A stretch of 64,000 bases of DNA from Pseudomonas abyssi (GCF_002307495.1 NZ_NTMR01000010.1:1-64000), one strand, 5' to 3'. Shown: positions 18,621 to 31,007, numbered from the stretch's first letter. Numbers and translations are program-made. The notes: generated by a model from the sequence alone, not told the origin.

Positions 18621-19663
18621 TGTGCTGCTTCCTCCCGGAATACCTCGGTAAAGGCGATGAGTTCGTTGAGTTTTTCCCGCGCCAGCCCGGAGTAAAGCGC
18701 ATCGGAGGCAAGCTTCACGCCTTCGAGCAGGCTGGTGGCGTGATCCGCCGCGTACAGTGCCGCGCCAGCATTGAGAATGATGATATCGGCAGCCTTCTCG
18801 CCCGCCTCGGTTTCACGTTTGCCGAGCGCGTCGCGAATCAGCTTGAGCGAGGCAGTCGAGTCCTCGACTGTCAGGCCGATCAGCGAGCGACTCTTGATGC
18901 CCAGCTCTTCCGGGCTGACATCGTATTCGCGTACTTCACCGTCTTTCAGCTCGGCGATGTGGCTGGTCGCCGCCAGGCTCAGTTCGTCCAGGCCATCCTT
19001 GGAGTGCACCACCAGCACGTGCTCGCTACCGAGACGCTTGAGCACCTCGGCAATCGGCCGGCACAGCGCCTGGGTGAACACACCGATGACCTGATGCTTG
19101 ACCCCGGCCGGGTTGGTCATCGGGCCGAGCATGTTGAAGAGGGTGCGCATACCCAGCTCGCGGCGCGGGCCGATGGCGTGCTGCATCGCGCCGTGATGAG
19201 CCGGGGCGAACATAAAGCCGACGCCGACGCTTTCCACACAGCGGGCAACCTGCTCGGGCGTCAGATTGAGGTTCACGCCTGCTGCCTCCAGCAGGTCGGC
19301 ACTGCCGCTCTTGCCGGATACCGCCCGGTTGCCGTGCTTGGCGACCTTGCCGCCAGCAGCGGCTACCACCAGCGCTGCGGCGGTCGACACGTTAAAGATA
19401 TTGGCGCCGTCACCGCCGGTGCCGCAGGTATCGACCAGCCGCTCGCCGCTGATCTGCACCCCGGAAGCCAGCTCGCGCATGACCATGGCCGCGCCGGTAA
19501 TTTCGTCGAGGGTTTCACTCTTCATGCGCAGGGCAACCAGAAAGCCGCCAATCTGTGCGTCGGTGCACTGGCCGGTCATGATCTGGCGCATGACGTCCTG
19601 CATTTCCTCGGTGGACAGATCCAGTTGATCGACCACCTTGCCGAGGGCTGTCTTGATATCCAT
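18617..19663 (-). CDS. trpD: Anthranilate phosphoribosyltransferase
   Basis: A 348-residue enzyme that joins anthranilate to PRPP. Signature segments are [18 protein letters not shown] (about residues 79-96, PRPP binding) and [16 protein letters not shown] (about 106-121). Length and motifs match the stand-alone bacterial TrpD. It starts 18 bases after the trpG stop and overlaps trpC, so translation is probably coupled. Confidence 0.97.
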   Translation of the reverse strand: MDIKTALGKVVDQLDLSTEEMQDVMRQIMTGQCTDAQIGGFLVALRMKSETLDEITGAAMVMRELASGVQISGERLVDTCGTGGDGANIFNVSTAAALVVAAAGGKVAKHGNRAVSGKSGSADLLEAAGVNLNLTPEQVARCVESVGVGFMFAPAHHGAMQHAIGPRRELGMRTLFNMLGPMTNPAGVKHQVIGVFTQALCRPIAEVLKRLGSEHVLVVHSKDGLDELSLAATSHIAELKDGEVREYDVSPEELGIKSRSLIGLTVEDSTASLKLIRDALGKRETEAGEKAADIIILNAGAALYAADHATSLLEGVKLASDALYSGLAREKLNELIAFTEVFREEAAQ

Positions 19664-19681
19664 GCCGTCTCTCCTTGCTGA

Positions 19682-20278
19682 TCAGCGGCGCAGGCCGCCC
19701 TGCTGCTTGAGGAAGTTTGCGAGCATCTCGTGCCCCTGTTCGGACAGGATCGACTCGGGATGGAACTGCACGCCCTCGATCATGTATTCGCGGTGGCGCA
19801 CGCCCATGATTTCGTCAACGCTGCCGTCTTCATGCTGGGTCCAGGCGGTCAGCTCCAGGCAGTCGGGCAGCGTATCGCGGCTGACTACCAGCGAGTGGTA
19901 GCGGGTCACGGTCAGCGGGTTGTTCAGGCCGGCAAACACCCCCAAGCCTTCATGGTAGACCGGACTGGTCTTGCCGTGCATGACCTGACGGGCGCGCACC
20001 ACATCACCGCCAAAGGCCTGACCGATACTCTGGTGGCCCAGGCAAATGCCGAGAATCGGCAGCTTGCCGGCAAAGTGCTTGAGCACCGGCACCGACACAC
20101 CCGCCTCGTTGGGCGTGCACGGACCAGGTGAAACAACGATGCGCTCGGGATTGAGGGCTTCGATCTCGGCGACGGTCAGTTCGTCGTTGCGTACCACCTT
20201 GACGTCGGCACCCAGTTCACCAAGGTACTGCACCACGTTGTAGGTAAAGGAGTCGTAGTTATCGATCATCAGCAGCAT
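19682..20278 (-). CDS. trpG: Anthranilate synthase component II (glutamine amidotransferase)
   Basis: A 198-residue class I amidotransferase that supplies ammonia from glutamine to TrpE. The catalytic Cys is in [15 protein letters not shown] (about residue 79) and the His-Glu pair in QFHPES. The N-terminus [20 protein letters not shown] is classic. It begins only 12 bases after the trpE stop. In P. aeruginosa these two genes are separated by a large block that includes pyocin genes; here nothing intervenes. Confidence 0.97.
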   Translation of the reverse strand: MLLMIDNYDSFTYNVVQYLGELGADVKVVRNDELTVAEIEALNPERIVVSPGPCTPNEAGVSVPVLKHFAGKLPILGICLGHQSIGQAFGGDVVRARQVMHGKTSPVYHEGLGVFAGLNNPLTVTRYHSLVVSRDTLPDCLELTAWTQHEDGSVDEIMGVRHREYMIEGVQFHPESILSEQGHEMLANFLKQQGGLRR

Positions 20279-20290
20279 GGCTTTTCTCCT

Positions 20291-21769
20291 TTACCGGGCC
20301 GATTGTTCAGCGAGGGCAATCGCACGGAACATGGCGCGACGCTTGTTGATGGTCTCTTCCCACTCCAGCGCGGGTACCGAGTCAGCCACAATGCCGCCAC
20401 CAGCCTGTACGTGCAGTTCGCCATCCTTGATCACCGCGGTACGAATCGCGATGGCCGTGTCCATATTGCCGTTCCACGCCCAGTAACCGACCGCGCCGCC
20501 GTAGACGCCGCGCTTGACCGGCTCCAGCTCGTCGATGATCTCCATCGCGCGAATTTTCGGCGCGCCGGACAGGGTGCCCGCGGGCAGGATGGCGCGCAGC
20601 GCGTCCATTGCGGTCAGTTCCGGCTTGAGCTGGCCCTGTACGTTGGAGACGATGTGCATGACGTTGGAATAACGCTCGATGACCATCTTCTCGGTCACCT
20701 TGACCTTGCCGATCTCGGCCACACGACCAACATCGTTACGGCCTAGGTCGATCAGCATCAGGTGCTCGGCGATTTCCTTGGCGTCGGACAGCAGGTCCTG
20801 CTCCAGCGCCAGATCGGCTTCTTCGGTCGCGCCGCGCGGGCGGGTGCCGGCGATCGGACGTACCGTTACTTCACCCTCTTCGACACGGACCAGCACCTCC
20901 GGAGAGCTGCCCACCACGTGGAAGTCGCCGAAGTTGAAGAAGTACATGTAAGGCGTCGGGTTCTGGCTGCGCAGCGCCCGGTACAGATCAATCGGCTCGG
21001 CCTTGAAGTCGATGCTCATGCGCTGGGACGGCACCACCTGCATGCAGTCACCGGCAAGGATGTATTCCTTGATGGTGTCGACCGCCCGCTCGTAATCCTC
21101 ACGGGTGAAACTGGCGCGGTACTCCAGGTCGGTGTCGACCGGCGCTGCCAGATCGATCAGCTTGCGCGCCGGGGTCGGCAGGCGCAGTTGCTCAAGCAGT
21201 TGGTCCAGTCGGGCATTGGCCTGTTCAAAGGCATCGTCGGCGCTGGGGTCGGCCAGCACGATGGCGTGCAGCTTGCCAGCCAGGTTATCGAATACGACAA
21301 CCTCATCGGACACCATCAGCAGGATGTCGGGCGTGCCCAGCACGTCCGGATTGACGGTGGCCGCCAGACGCGGCTCAACATAGCGCACGCAGTCGTAACC
21401 AAAGTAGCCAACCAGCCCACCATTGAAGCGCGGCAGACCCGGAATGCTCGGCACCCGATAACGGGCCTTGAAGGTCTCGACGAAATCCAGCGGGTCGGCA
21501 CATTCGTGACGCTCCTGCTCGACACCGTCGACCAGCACGGTGGCAGTATGGCCATCGACGCGCAGCACGGTGCGGGCCGGCAGGCCGATGATGGAATAAC
21601 GGCCCCACTTCTCGCCGCCCTGTACCGACTCCAGCAGGTAGGAGTAGGCACCGTCGGCCAGTTTCAGATAGGTGGACAGCGGAGTTTCAAGATCTGCCAG
21701 CACCTCGCGTACAACGGGTACACGGTTGCAATCCTGGGCAGCCAGGCGAAGGAATTCGTCTCGGGTCAT
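20291..21769 (-). CDS. trpE: Anthranilate synthase component I
   Basis: A 492-residue chorismate-using enzyme making anthranilate with TrpG. The N-terminal [16 protein letters not shown] carries the tryptophan feedback site, and the catalytic half has [31 protein letters not shown] and [10 protein letters not shown]. The frame extends four codons upstream, but the ATG at 21769 ([10 protein letters not shown]) matches pseudomonad TrpE. A leader peptide with two Trp codons and a hairpin lie in the 5' region (21811-21885), so expression should respond to charged tRNA-Trp by attenuation. Confidence 0.97.
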   Translation of the reverse strand: MTRDEFLRLAAQDCNRVPVVREVLADLETPLSTYLKLADGAYSYLLESVQGGEKWGRYSIIGLPARTVLRVDGHTATVLVDGVEQERHECADPLDFVETFKARYRVPSIPGLPRFNGGLVGYFGYDCVRYVEPRLAATVNPDVLGTPDILLMVSDEVVVFDNLAGKLHAIVLADPSADDAFEQANARLDQLLEQLRLPTPARKLIDLAAPVDTDLEYRASFTREDYERAVDTIKEYILAGDCMQVVPSQRMSIDFKAEPIDLYRALRSQNPTPYMYFFNFGDFHVVGSSPEVLVRVEEGEVTVRPIAGTRPRGATEEADLALEQDLLSDAKEIAEHLMLIDLGRNDVGRVAEIGKVKVTEKMVIERYSNVMHIVSNVQGQLKPELTAMDALRAILPAGTLSGAPKIRAMEIIDELEPVKRGVYGGAVGYWAWNGNMDTAIAIRTAVIKDGELHVQAGGGIVADSVPALEWEETINKRRAMFRAIALAEQSAR

Positions 21770-21810
21770 GATCAGCCTCAAAGGCAGGGTAAGTCATACG
21801 CAAACAGGGG

Positions 21811-21832
21811 TGCTCGCACACGAGGGCGAGCA
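21811..21832 (-). promoter_or_regulatory. Putative trpE attenuator hairpin
   Basis: Inverted repeat TGCTCGC / GCGAGCA (21811-21817 and 21826-21832, 8-base loop) lies between the leader peptide and trpE. The GCTCGC sequence of this hairpin also occurs inside the leader coding region (21863-21868), so a competing pairing is possible, as attenuation needs. The T tract after the hairpin is weak (CTGTTTG), so the exact terminator is uncertain. Confidence 0.45.
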
Positions 21833-21840
21833 GGGACAGT

Positions 21841-21885
21841 TCAGGTACGCCAACGCCAGCGGGCGAGCGCCTTGATAACTCTCAT
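21841..21885 (-). CDS. trpL: trpE leader peptide with two tryptophan codons
   Basis: A 14-codon reading frame 70 bases upstream of trpE encodes MRVIKALARWRWRT, with two Trp codons at positions 10 and 12 just before the stop. A short peptide rich in the end-product amino acid and followed by alternative hairpins is the hallmark of ribosome-mediated attenuation. Attenuation of trpE is known in P. putida. The ribosome binding site is poor (CCGCAAACTG), which lowers certainty. The peptide itself has no function beyond sensing tRNA-Trp charging. Confidence 0.7.
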   Translation of the reverse strand: MRVIKALARWRWRT

Positions 21886-21945
21886 CAGTTTGCGGTTGCT
21901 GACAAACACGGCTGATCCATCACTGGAGGGGATACCCGAGCAAGC

Positions 21946-22623
21946 CTATATGAGCGCGTCAAGCGAATCAACCAGCAGGTCCGGGTTTTCCGTGGCGATC
22001 GATTGGCCATGATTGTAGCCATAGCTGACCGCGACCACCGGCACGCCCGCAGCTCTGGCGGCCAGCACATCGCTGCGCGAGTCGCCGACAAACAGCGCCT
22101 GGGCGGCACTCACCGCGGCTTGCTGCATGACCCAGTTGAGCGCGGCGGGGTCAGGCTTCTGCACGGGCAGCGTATCGCCGCCCACCAGCCAGCGAAAGTA
22201 ACCGTCCAGCTGCTTGTCTGCCAGCAGCTCAGGCACAAAGCGACTCGGTTTGTTGGTGACCAGCGCCAGCGGCACCTGGTCCGCCTGCAACTGATCAAGC
22301 AAGGCGCGCACACCGGGGTAGACCGTGCTGCGCGAGTGATCGCCGGCGTAAGCCTCAAGAAACAGCGCCAGCGCCTGCTCGGTTGCCCCTTCATCTATAT
22401 GCTCGTGCGCCATACCGCCCGCCAGCGCGCGACGCACCAGCACCCGCGCACCATTGCCGACCCAGTGACGCACCTGATCATCGCCAGCCGGATCTCGACC
22501 GAGCTGACGCAGCATGACATCGACGGCAGCAGCCAGGTCCGGCACAGAGTCGATCAGGGTGCCATCCAGATCGAACATCACCAGCTTTGGCAGTTCTCCA
22601 GCAAACAGATCGCGCAATAGCAT
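21946..22623 (-). CDS. gph: Phosphoglycolate phosphatase (HAD superfamily)
   Basis: A 225-residue HAD hydrolase that dephosphorylates 2-phosphoglycolate, a by-product of DNA repair. Motif I FDLDGTLIDS (residues 18-27) holds the nucleophile Asp; motif II is LVTNKPS, and motif III/IV is KPDPAAL with FVGDSRSDV. It begins one base after the rpe stop, so the rpe-gph pair is a transcriptional unit that may read on into trpE, as in other pseudomonads. Confidence 0.93.
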   Translation of the reverse strand: MLLRDLFAGELPKLVMFDLDGTLIDSVPDLAAAVDVMLRQLGRDPAGDDQVRHWVGNGARVLVRRALAGGMAHEHIDEGATEQALALFLEAYAGDHSRSTVYPGVRALLDQLQADQVPLALVTNKPSRFVPELLADKQLDGYFRWLVGGDTLPVQKPDPAALNWVMQQAAVSAAQALFVGDSRSDVLAARAAGVPVVAVSYGYNHGQSIATENPDLLVDSLDALI

Positions 22624-22624
22624 C

Positions 22625-23299
22625 TCAGCGTTTTACCTGCGCCAGCTCCGCACGCATGCTGTCGATCACTGCCTTGTAGTCCGGTTTGTTGAAAATCGCC
22701 GAACCGGCAACAAAGGTATCGGCACCCGCTTCAGCGATAGCACGAATGTTCTGTTCGTTGACGCCACCGTCGATCTCCAGGCGAATATCACGACCGCTGG
22801 CGTCGATCAGCGCCCGCGCCTCGCGCAGCTTGTCGAGCGTGCCCGGGATGAACTTCTGGCCGCCAAAGCCCGGGTTGACGCTCATCAGCAGCACCATGTC
22901 GACTTTGTCCATCACGTACTTGAGCGCATCCAGCGAGGTTGCCGGGTTGAACACCAGACCGGCCTTGGCGCCGCCGTCCTTGATCAGCTGCAGCGAACGA
23001 TCAATGTGCTCGGAGGCTTCCGGGTGGAAGGTGATGTAGCTGGCACCGGCCTCGAGAAAGTCGCCGATCAGACGATCCACCGGCTTGACCATCAGATGCA
23101 CATCGATCGGTGCGGTAATGCCGTATTTGCGCAGCGCCGAGCAGACCATCGGGCCGATAGTCAGGTTGGGTACATAATGGTTATCCATGACATCGAAGTG
23201 CACGATATCGGCGCCGGCCGCCAGCACGCGGTCGACGTCTTCTCCGAGACGAGCAAAATCGGCAGACAGGATGGACGGCGCGATGGCGTAATCAGGCAT
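22625..23299 (-). CDS. rpe: Ribulose-phosphate 3-epimerase
   Basis: A 224-residue TIM-barrel enzyme interconverting ribulose-5-P and xylulose-5-P in the pentose phosphate pathway. Motifs: [17 protein letters not shown] at the start, [17 protein letters not shown] with metal-binding His and Asp, [16 protein letters not shown] and [11 protein letters not shown]. The open frame runs far upstream (to 23857) only as non-homologous sequence; the ATG at 23299 gives the normal protein. It is divergent from the DUF3530 gene. Confidence 0.96.
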   Translation of the reverse strand: MPDYAIAPSILSADFARLGEDVDRVLAAGADIVHFDVMDNHYVPNLTIGPMVCSALRKYGITAPIDVHLMVKPVDRLIGDFLEAGASYITFHPEASEHIDRSLQLIKDGGAKAGLVFNPATSLDALKYVMDKVDMVLLMSVNPGFGGQKFIPGTLDKLREARALIDASGRDIRLEIDGGVNEQNIRAIAEAGADTFVAGSAIFNKPDYKAVIDSMRAELAQVKR

Positions 23300-23438
23300 G
23301 ACAAACCTCGGTAAAAACGGACACGGAAAAGGTCGCCAGTGTACCGCATCCGCCGCTGTTATACTCGGCACAGACCCGAGCGCCGTATCGTCTACGGTCC
23401 AGCCGGATAACCTGCCAACCGCCCGACGGAACCTGCCC

Positions 23439-24413
23439 ATGCGCCTGCCAGCCCTGATCGCGCTGCTCTGCCTCGCCAGCCACGCCGCCGCACAGGAACC
23501 ATCTGCGCCAACACCGGACGCAGCGGCGGCCAGCGCGCCGAGCGAACGCGTCGACGCGCTGTCTCGCAACGTCCAGTATCGCAACGCACTGCAGCGCGAG
23601 ATCCCGACCGACGAACAACGCCAGCTGGAGTTTAACGGCGAGTCTCTGTTTGGCCTGTTTCTGCCAGCGGCCCGACCTGAACCACTGGGCGGGGTACTGC
23701 TGATTGCCGGCTCCGGTGAGCACGCCGACTGGCCCGAGTTGATTGGTCCGGCGCGCCGCCAGCTGAGTGATGCCGGGTGGCACACGCTGGCTCTTACTCT
23801 GCCCGATGCACCGGACGGCCCGACCATCATCAGCCCGCCGATTGCCGACCCGGACAATCAGCCGCCAGGGGAAGCGCCCCCCGCCGCCGACCCGGCGCTG
23901 CTGGCCGGTAGCGAACCCGCTGATGCACCACCCGAGCCGCCCGTCAGCCTGGACTATGGCACCGCGGCCGGCGGCCTGATCAACGCCGCGCTGCAGGTAC
24001 TGAAGGCTGAGGGCGCCGAGCAGATTACCCTGGTCGCCCGCCGCGACGCCGGCTACTGGGCGCTGCTGGCCACCGACAGCACCCCTGACGATCAACCACC
24101 GCAGGCAATGGTGCTGTACGAGGTGCGTCAGCCCGCTGCGGCCGAGCGCCCAAGCCTTGGCAGCCTGATGGAGGGGTGGGATAAGCCCATGCTCGAAATG
24201 CTCGACAGCAGCAGCGCCCTGGGCCAGGCGCACGCCGCAGCCCACCTGCGCATCGCCCGACGCGCCGGCCACAGCCGCTACCGACAACTGGATCTGGCAC
24301 CGATTCAACGCTCGGCAGTGGCGCAGGAGATGATTGCCAAGCGGCTGCAGGGCTGGCTGGAAGCCAACTATCGGCCGGCCCAAGCCACGCCCGAAGCGAG
24401 CGAGGCGCCCTGA
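23439..24413 (+). CDS. DUF3530 family secreted protein (alpha/beta-hydrolase-like)
   Basis: A 324-residue protein with a signal peptide ([19 protein letters not shown], cut after residue 18). The segment [39 protein letters not shown] resembles the first strand and nucleophile region of alpha/beta hydrolases, typical of DUF3530. A low-complexity Pro/Ala-rich stretch (about residues 125-165) splits the fold. The family's function is unknown. The ATG at 23439 is used because a signal peptide starts there; the longer frame from 23298 lies antisense to the start of rpe. It is convergent with the DjlA-like gene, with a 22-base gap. Confidence 0.72.
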   Translation: MRLPALIALLCLASHAAAQEPSAPTPDAAAASAPSERVDALSRNVQYRNALQREIPTDEQRQLEFNGESLFGLFLPAARPEPLGGVLLIAGSGEHADWPELIGPARRQLSDAGWHTLALTLPDAPDGPTIISPPIADPDNQPPGEAPPAADPALLAGSEPADAPPEPPVSLDYGTAAGGLINAALQVLKAEGAEQITLVARRDAGYWALLATDSTPDDQPPQAMVLYEVRQPAAAERPSLGSLMEGWDKPMLEMLDSSSALGQAHAAAHLRIARRAGHSRYRQLDLAPIQRSAVAQEMIAKRLQGWLEANYRPAQATPEASEAP

Positions 24414-24435
24414 AGAACAGCCATCAAAAAGGGGG

Positions 24436-25224
24436 TTAGCGGAAGCCCTTGTGCCGACGCAGGAGCTCGTACGCCTCCTGAATCTGGCGGATACGCTCAC
24501 CCGCATTGCCCTGCTCGGTACGACCCGCGCCGCGGGCGGCCAGCTTATCAGGGTGATGCAGACTGAGTTGTCGACGGTAGGCCCGCTTGATCACCTCCGG
24601 CGAGTCGTCCAGGTTAACCTTGAGCAGCGCCGCAGCGCGCTTCAGCGCGTCCTGCCGCGGGACGGCCGAGCGACTGCGCGGCGGCGCCTGCGTTCGCTGG
24701 TGGCGCTGGTGCATGCGCTGCTGCTCAGCCTGCCCCAGGCCCGCTTCGCCAGCCCAGACGAACAGCAGAGTGCGCACCTCCTCATTCAGCTGCCCCGAGA
24801 CCACCGCCATGCGCCAGCTGCTGTCGAGCAGCTCGGCGGCGCGCGCCGGCTCGCGCTTGCGCAGAGCGCGCACCAGAGGGGCCAGATCACCGGCCGTCTT
24901 ACCCTCGTTAAAGTCTCGCATGGCACGCAGTCGCGCCGCTTCATCCAGGCGATATTGCTGCATCAGATCACGCGCCAGCTGCAGATGCGCCTGACTGACG
25001 CGCCCACTGGCCTTGGCCAGGCGACCAAGACAGAGAAACAGCACGCGTTCAAAACCACTGTCACCCAGGCGCAGCTCGGCCAGACGGGCCGGCAGGTCTC
25101 GCCAGCGCCGCAAGCGCCAGTGACGGTCCAGCGCGTGTCCGACCACAGCGCCCAGCAGTGCACCGGGCAACGCGCCGCCCAGCCCCCCCACCAGCGCCCC
25201 CAATACCGTCACCGGCCAGAGCAT
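24436..25224 (-). CDS. djlA: DjlA-type co-chaperone with TerB-like and J domains
   Basis: A 262-residue protein. The N-terminus (about residues 5-30) is a glycine-rich membrane helix, as in DjlA. Residues about 45-175 are a TerB-like helical domain (RVLFLCLGRLAKASGRVSQAHL...). The C-terminal J domain (about 195-262) contains the essential HPD tripeptide in SLHHPDKLAA. It would stimulate DnaK ATPase at the inner membrane. It starts two bases after the murU stop, so it is probably the last gene of amgK-murU-djlA. Confidence 0.88.
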   Translation of the reverse strand: MLWPVTVLGALVGGLGGALPGALLGAVVGHALDRHWRLRRWRDLPARLAELRLGDSGFERVLFLCLGRLAKASGRVSQAHLQLARDLMQQYRLDEAARLRAMRDFNEGKTAGDLAPLVRALRKREPARAAELLDSSWRMAVVSGQLNEEVRTLLFVWAGEAGLGQAEQQRMHQRHQRTQAPPRSRSAVPRQDALKRAAALLKVNLDDSPEVIKRAYRRQLSLHHPDKLAARGAGRTEQGNAGERIRQIQEAYELLRRHKGFR

Positions 25225-25226
25225 GC

Positions 25227-26908
<1,682 letters not shown>

Positions 26909-27073
26909 CAATATCCCAATCTCGCCTATCGGTTGCCGTGCCAATTCGTACTCAGGCATCGCTCAATGCTTTATTATCCGTTATCTTGCTGCACTGACAC
27001 AGCATGCAGATTGCATTCTCCTCGCACAAGGCGTCGCGAGCACGCACCGACTGGAAGCCCGGATAACGACATA

Positions 27074-29728
27074 ATGGCCTACCGTACTCCACCCTTTCGC
27101 ACTTCTTTTCCCATGTTGCTGGCCAGCTCCTTGCTGCTGGCCCAGCCACTGAGCGCTGTTGCCAATCAACAGGTACAGTGCCGCCCGTCCGGCAACAGCT
27201 GGGCTTGTGAACCCCTGCAGACCCGCGGCGAACTGCCGCCCCGGCCGCCGCGCCCGGCTCCAGCTCCTGCGCCGATCAGCGAGACCGTCGTAGCCGCAGC
27301 CGCTACCGGCGCCGGCCGCCCCACCGCCAGCACCGACTTCAGCCGCCTGGACTGGGTCCCGCGGGAACAGCTGAGTGCTGAGCAGCAGGCCGCCATTGCG
27401 CCCTACTGCGGCGGCGCCTATGTCGAACCGGAACGCACCGGCCGTGACGACCCGACACCGTTCGATCAACTGCCCGTCTACGCCTCGGCCGACAGCAGTC
27501 GCTTTGAGCAGGACAAGCAGACCGGCGTGCTACAAGGTGACGTTCTGCTGCGCCAGGGGCGCCTGCAGGCCCGCGCTGACCAGGCCAGTTTTGACCAGGC
27601 CAATGCCCAGGCCGTGCTGGAAGGCAACGTCCGCCTGCGCGACCAGGGCGTACTGGTGCTGGGCGACAGCGCATCCATGCGCATCGACAACGGCGAGACG
27701 CGTATCGACGGCGTCGAGTACGTCGTCCATGACGCCCGTGCCCGCGGCACCGCCAGCAAACTGATGCGCCGTGATGACGCCATCATCGTGATCAGCGAAG
27801 GCAGCTACACCACCTGCGAGCCGGGCCAGAACAGCTGGGCGCTGCACGGCGACGACATTGAGCTGGACCGCGAGAAAGGCTGGGGCGAAGCCCGTCACGT
27901 CACCCTGCGCGTCAAGGACGTGCCGGTGTTCTACACGCCGTATATATACTTCCCGATTGATGACCGTCGTCAGACCGGTCTGCTGCCGCCGAGTTTCAGT
28001 CACTCGACCGACAACGGCACCGAGATCGAAACGCCGTACTACATCAACATTGCGCCAAACTACGACGCCACCCTGTACCCGCGCTACCTCTCCGAGCGCG
28101 GCCTGCAGATGGAGGGCGACTTCCGCTACATGAAGCCGGACAACGAGGGCACGCTCACCGCCGCCTTCCTGGACGACAGCGAATATGGCAAAAACCGCTG
28201 GCTCTACGGCTGGCAGCACCAGGGCGGCCTGCAAAGCCGCTGGAGCACCGACGTCGAGTACGTCGACATCAGCGACCCCTTTTACTTCCAGGACCTGAAC
28301 ACCGCCCTGGAGGCCCGCTCAGACACCTATGTCAACCAGCGTGCCGGCGTCACCTACCGGGGTGACGGCTGGCGCTTCCGCGCTGGCGTGCATGCCTACG
28401 AGCTGGCCACCATCACCTCGCTGACGCCTTACGAGCGCCTGCCGCAGCTGCGCCTCGACGGCGCCAACTGGCTGGGCGATACCGGCCTGCGCTTCGGTTA
28501 TGACCTGGAATACGCCTTCTTTGATCGCGACCTGGGCGACGGCTTCATCACCGGCCAGGACGGCATTCAGCTCGACAGCCTGGGCAACCCGATTCTGACC
28601 CCCGACGAAAACCTGACCGGCCTGCAACGCGCCACCGGTCACCGGGTCAGCATCAGCCCCAAACTCAGCTACCCCTGGCGCAACAGCTGGGCCTTTGTCA
28701 CGCCCAGCGTGCGCACCCAGACCACCTACTACGACCTGGACTTCGACGCCCGCGCAGACGGCTTCAACTACGCCGATGCCAATACCACGCCGTCCAGCAC
28801 CGTGCCGGTGGCCGCGCTGGATGCCGGCCTGTACTTCGACCGCCAGACCAGCTGGTTTGGCAAGGGCCTGCGTCAAACCCTGGAGCCGCGTGCCTTCTAC
28901 CTGTACGCGCCGCACGAAGACCAGGACGAGCAGCCGCTGTTCGACACCAACCAGAACACCTTCAGCTACAACTCGCTGTTCCGCGACAACCGCTTCAGCG
29001 GCCGGGACCGCGTGGCCGATGCCAACCAGCTGTCGCTGGGCCTGACCAGCCGCGCGCTGGAGTCCAATGGCACCGAGCGTGCCCGCGCCAGCTTCGGCCA
29101 GGTTCTGTATTTCCGTGACCGCGAAGTCCAGATGCTGGACGCCAACGGCGTCGCGCGCAGCGCCGACACCTCTTCATCCTCCGCCTACGCCGCCGAGGTC
29201 ATGTACCGGGTCAGCGACGCCTGGCGTGTCAACGGCGACATCATCTGGGATCCGGACGACAGCGGCAGCGACGCCGGCAGCGTCTTCGCTCATTACCAGC
29301 CCGAGCCACGCAAGGTGCTGAACATGGGCTATCGCTACCGCAACAACATCAACACCTACAACGCGCTGACCGGTACCTTCCAGCACGACCCCGACAGCCG
29401 TATCGACCAGTCCGACCTGTCGTTCATGTGGCCACTCAATCCGCAGTGGAGCCTGATCGGCCGCTGGCAGCACGACTTTGCCGACGATCGAACCCTCGAA
29501 GCCTTCGGTGGTCTGGAGTACGACAGCTGCTGCTGGAAACTGCGCGTGATCAACCGCTACTGGGTTGACTACAACGAGTTTGAATCGGTCGCCCGCGACG
29601 AATCCAACCGCGGCATTTTCCTGCAGGTGGTCCTCAAGGGCCTCGGCAGTGTCAGCGGCAACGAAGTACACAGCCTCCTCGACGAAGGCATTCCCGGTTA
29701 CAGAGAGCGTGAAGATAATGCATTCTAA
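27074..29728 (+). CDS. lptD: LPS-assembly outer-membrane protein LptD
   Basis: An 884-residue outer-membrane protein that, with LptE, inserts lipopolysaccharide into the outer leaflet. It has a signal peptide (cut near ANQQVQC), then a proline-rich linker, an OstA/LptA-like jellyroll (about residues 130-280, with repeated 'GVLQGDVLLRQGRLQA' type strands) and a long C-terminal beta-barrel. The cysteines for the interdomain disulfides are present: two near the N-terminus (CRPSGNSWAC), one in SYTTCEPG and the pair DSCCW near the C-terminus. The ATG at 27074 starts the signal peptide; the longer frame is discarded. It overlaps surA. Confidence 0.96.
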   Translation: MAYRTPPFRTSFPMLLASSLLLAQPLSAVANQQVQCRPSGNSWACEPLQTRGELPPRPPRPAPAPAPISETVVAAAATGAGRPTASTDFSRLDWVPREQLSAEQQAAIAPYCGGAYVEPERTGRDDPTPFDQLPVYASADSSRFEQDKQTGVLQGDVLLRQGRLQARADQASFDQANAQAVLEGNVRLRDQGVLVLGDSASMRIDNGETRIDGVEYVVHDARARGTASKLMRRDDAIIVISEGSYTTCEPGQNSWALHGDDIELDREKGWGEARHVTLRVKDVPVFYTPYIYFPIDDRRQTGLLPPSFSHSTDNGTEIETPYYINIAPNYDATLYPRYLSERGLQMEGDFRYMKPDNEGTLTAAFLDDSEYGKNRWLYGWQHQGGLQSRWSTDVEYVDISDPFYFQDLNTALEARSDTYVNQRAGVTYRGDGWRFRAGVHAYELATITSLTPYERLPQLRLDGANWLGDTGLRFGYDLEYAFFDRDLGDGFITGQDGIQLDSLGNPILTPDENLTGLQRATGHRVSISPKLSYPWRNSWAFVTPSVRTQTTYYDLDFDARADGFNYADANTTPSSTVPVAALDAGLYFDRQTSWFGKGLRQTLEPRAFYLYAPHEDQDEQPLFDTNQNTFSYNSLFRDNRFSGRDRVADANQLSLGLTSRALESNGTERARASFGQVLYFRDREVQMLDANGVARSADTSSSSAYAAEVMYRVSDAWRVNGDIIWDPDDSGSDAGSVFAHYQPEPRKVLNMGYRYRNNINTYNALTGTFQHDPDSRIDQSDLSFMWPLNPQWSLIGRWQHDFADDRTLEAFGGLEYDSCCWKLRVINRYWVDYNEFESVARDESNRGIFLQVVLKGLGSVSGNEVHSLLDEGIPGYREREDNAF

Positions 29729-31007
29729 GTTTGTTACAGCCCTCAGCCTGTGTGCGGGCCTCCTGTTCAGCGCCACCAGCCAGGCGGCCGTCGAGCCCCT
29801 GGACCGGGTCGCCGCCATCGTCGACAACGACGTGGTCATGGCCAGCCAGGTCAATGAGCGGATGGCCTCGGTGCGCCAGCAACTGGCGCAGAACGGCGCT
29901 GAAGCGCCGGCCGAGAGCGAGCTGCGCAGCCAGGTACTCGACCGTCTGATCCTGGAAAGCATCCAGCTGCAGATGGGCGAACGCGCCGGCATGCAGATTG
30001 ACGACGAATCGCTGAACCAAACCATGCAGCAGATCGCCGCCCGCAACGGTGCCACCCTGGAGCAGTTCCGCGCCGCGCTGGAGCGCGACGGCATCAGCTT
30101 TCAACAGGCCCGCGAGCAGATCCGCCGCGAGATGATCATCAACCGCGTACGTCAGCGCCGGGTCCGCGACAACATCCAGGTCAGCGATCAGGAAGTGCGC
30201 AACTTCCTCAACTCCGAGGTCGGCAAGTACCAGACTTCTGCTGATTTCCGCCTGGCGATGATCGTACTGCCGCTGGCAGAGAACGCCAGCCAGGCCGAGG
30301 TCGAGAAAGTCGGTCGCGCCGCCACCGATATCTACAACCAGCTGCAGCAGGGTGCGGACTTCAACACCCTGGCCGCCAGCCGTTCGGCCGGTGACACCGC
30401 GCTGGAAGGTGGCGAGCTGGGCTGGCGCAAGGCTGCCCAGCTGCCGGGCCCGTTTGCCTCAGCGGTCAACGCGCTGGAGATCGGCGGCATCACTCAGCCG
30501 ATGCGCTCGCCGGCCGGCATCCACATTCTCAAGCTGCTGGACCGCCGTGGCGGTGAAGGTCAGATGATCGAGGAATTCCACGTTCGTCACATCCTGATCA
30601 AGCCGAGCGAAATTCGCACCGACGGCGAAGCCGCCCAACTGGCCCAGCGTATCTACGAGCGCATCCAGAATGGCGAATCCTTCGCCACCCTGGCCAAGTC
30701 CTACTCCGAGGATCCAGGCAGCGCGCTGAACGGCGGCGACCTGGACTGGGTGACACCGGACGCCATGACCCCGGAGTTCGGCGAGATGATCACCAGCACG
30801 CCGCTCAACACCCTCACCCAGCCGTTCCAGAGCCAGTTTGGCTGGCACATTCTGGAAGTGCTGGGGACTCGCGACGTCGACATGACCGACGAGATGCGTG
30901 AGCAGCAAGCTGCCAACCTGATCCGCAGCCGCAAGTACGAAGAAGAGCTGCAGACCTGGTTGCTGCAGATCCGCGACGAAGCCTACGTGGAGATCAAGAA
31001 CGGGTGA
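29718..31007 (+). CDS. surA: Periplasmic peptidyl-prolyl isomerase/chaperone SurA
   Basis: A 429-residue periplasmic chaperone for outer-membrane proteins. It has a signal peptide ([23 protein letters not shown]), a SurA N-terminal domain (about 25-150), two parvulin domains (about 170-270 with [14 protein letters not shown], and 285-385 with [11 protein letters not shown] and [12 protein letters not shown]) and a C-terminal helix. The ATG at 29718 lies inside the end of lptD (11-base overlap) and is the only start that gives the signal peptide. LptD is itself a SurA client in other bacteria. Confidence 0.96.
   Translation: MHSKFVTALSLCAGLLFSATSQAAVEPLDRVAAIVDNDVVMASQVNERMASVRQQLAQNGAEAPAESELRSQVLDRLILESIQLQMGERAGMQIDDESLNQTMQQIAARNGATLEQFRAALERDGISFQQAREQIRREMIINRVRQRRVRDNIQVSDQEVRNFLNSEVGKYQTSADFRLAMIVLPLAENASQAEVEKVGRAATDIYNQLQQGADFNTLAASRSAGDTALEGGELGWRKAAQLPGPFASAVNALEIGGITQPMRSPAGIHILKLLDRRGGEGQMIEEFHVRHILIKPSEIRTDGEAAQLAQRIYERIQNGESFATLAKSYSEDPGSALNGGDLDWVTPDAMTPEFGEMITSTPLNTLTQPFQSQFGWHILEVLGTRDVDMTDEMREQQAANLIRSRKYEEELQTWLLQIRDEAYVEIKNG

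Noticed and set aside
21811-21832. Strong Rho-independent terminator upstream of trpE
   Set aside because: The hairpin is good, but the T tract after it is only three bases in a row, so it is given as a putative attenuator and not as a firm terminator.
23299-23857. A 186-codon N-terminal extension of rpe
   Set aside because: The extension lies antisense to the DUF3530 gene and has no similarity to epimerases; the ATG at 23299 gives the normal length.
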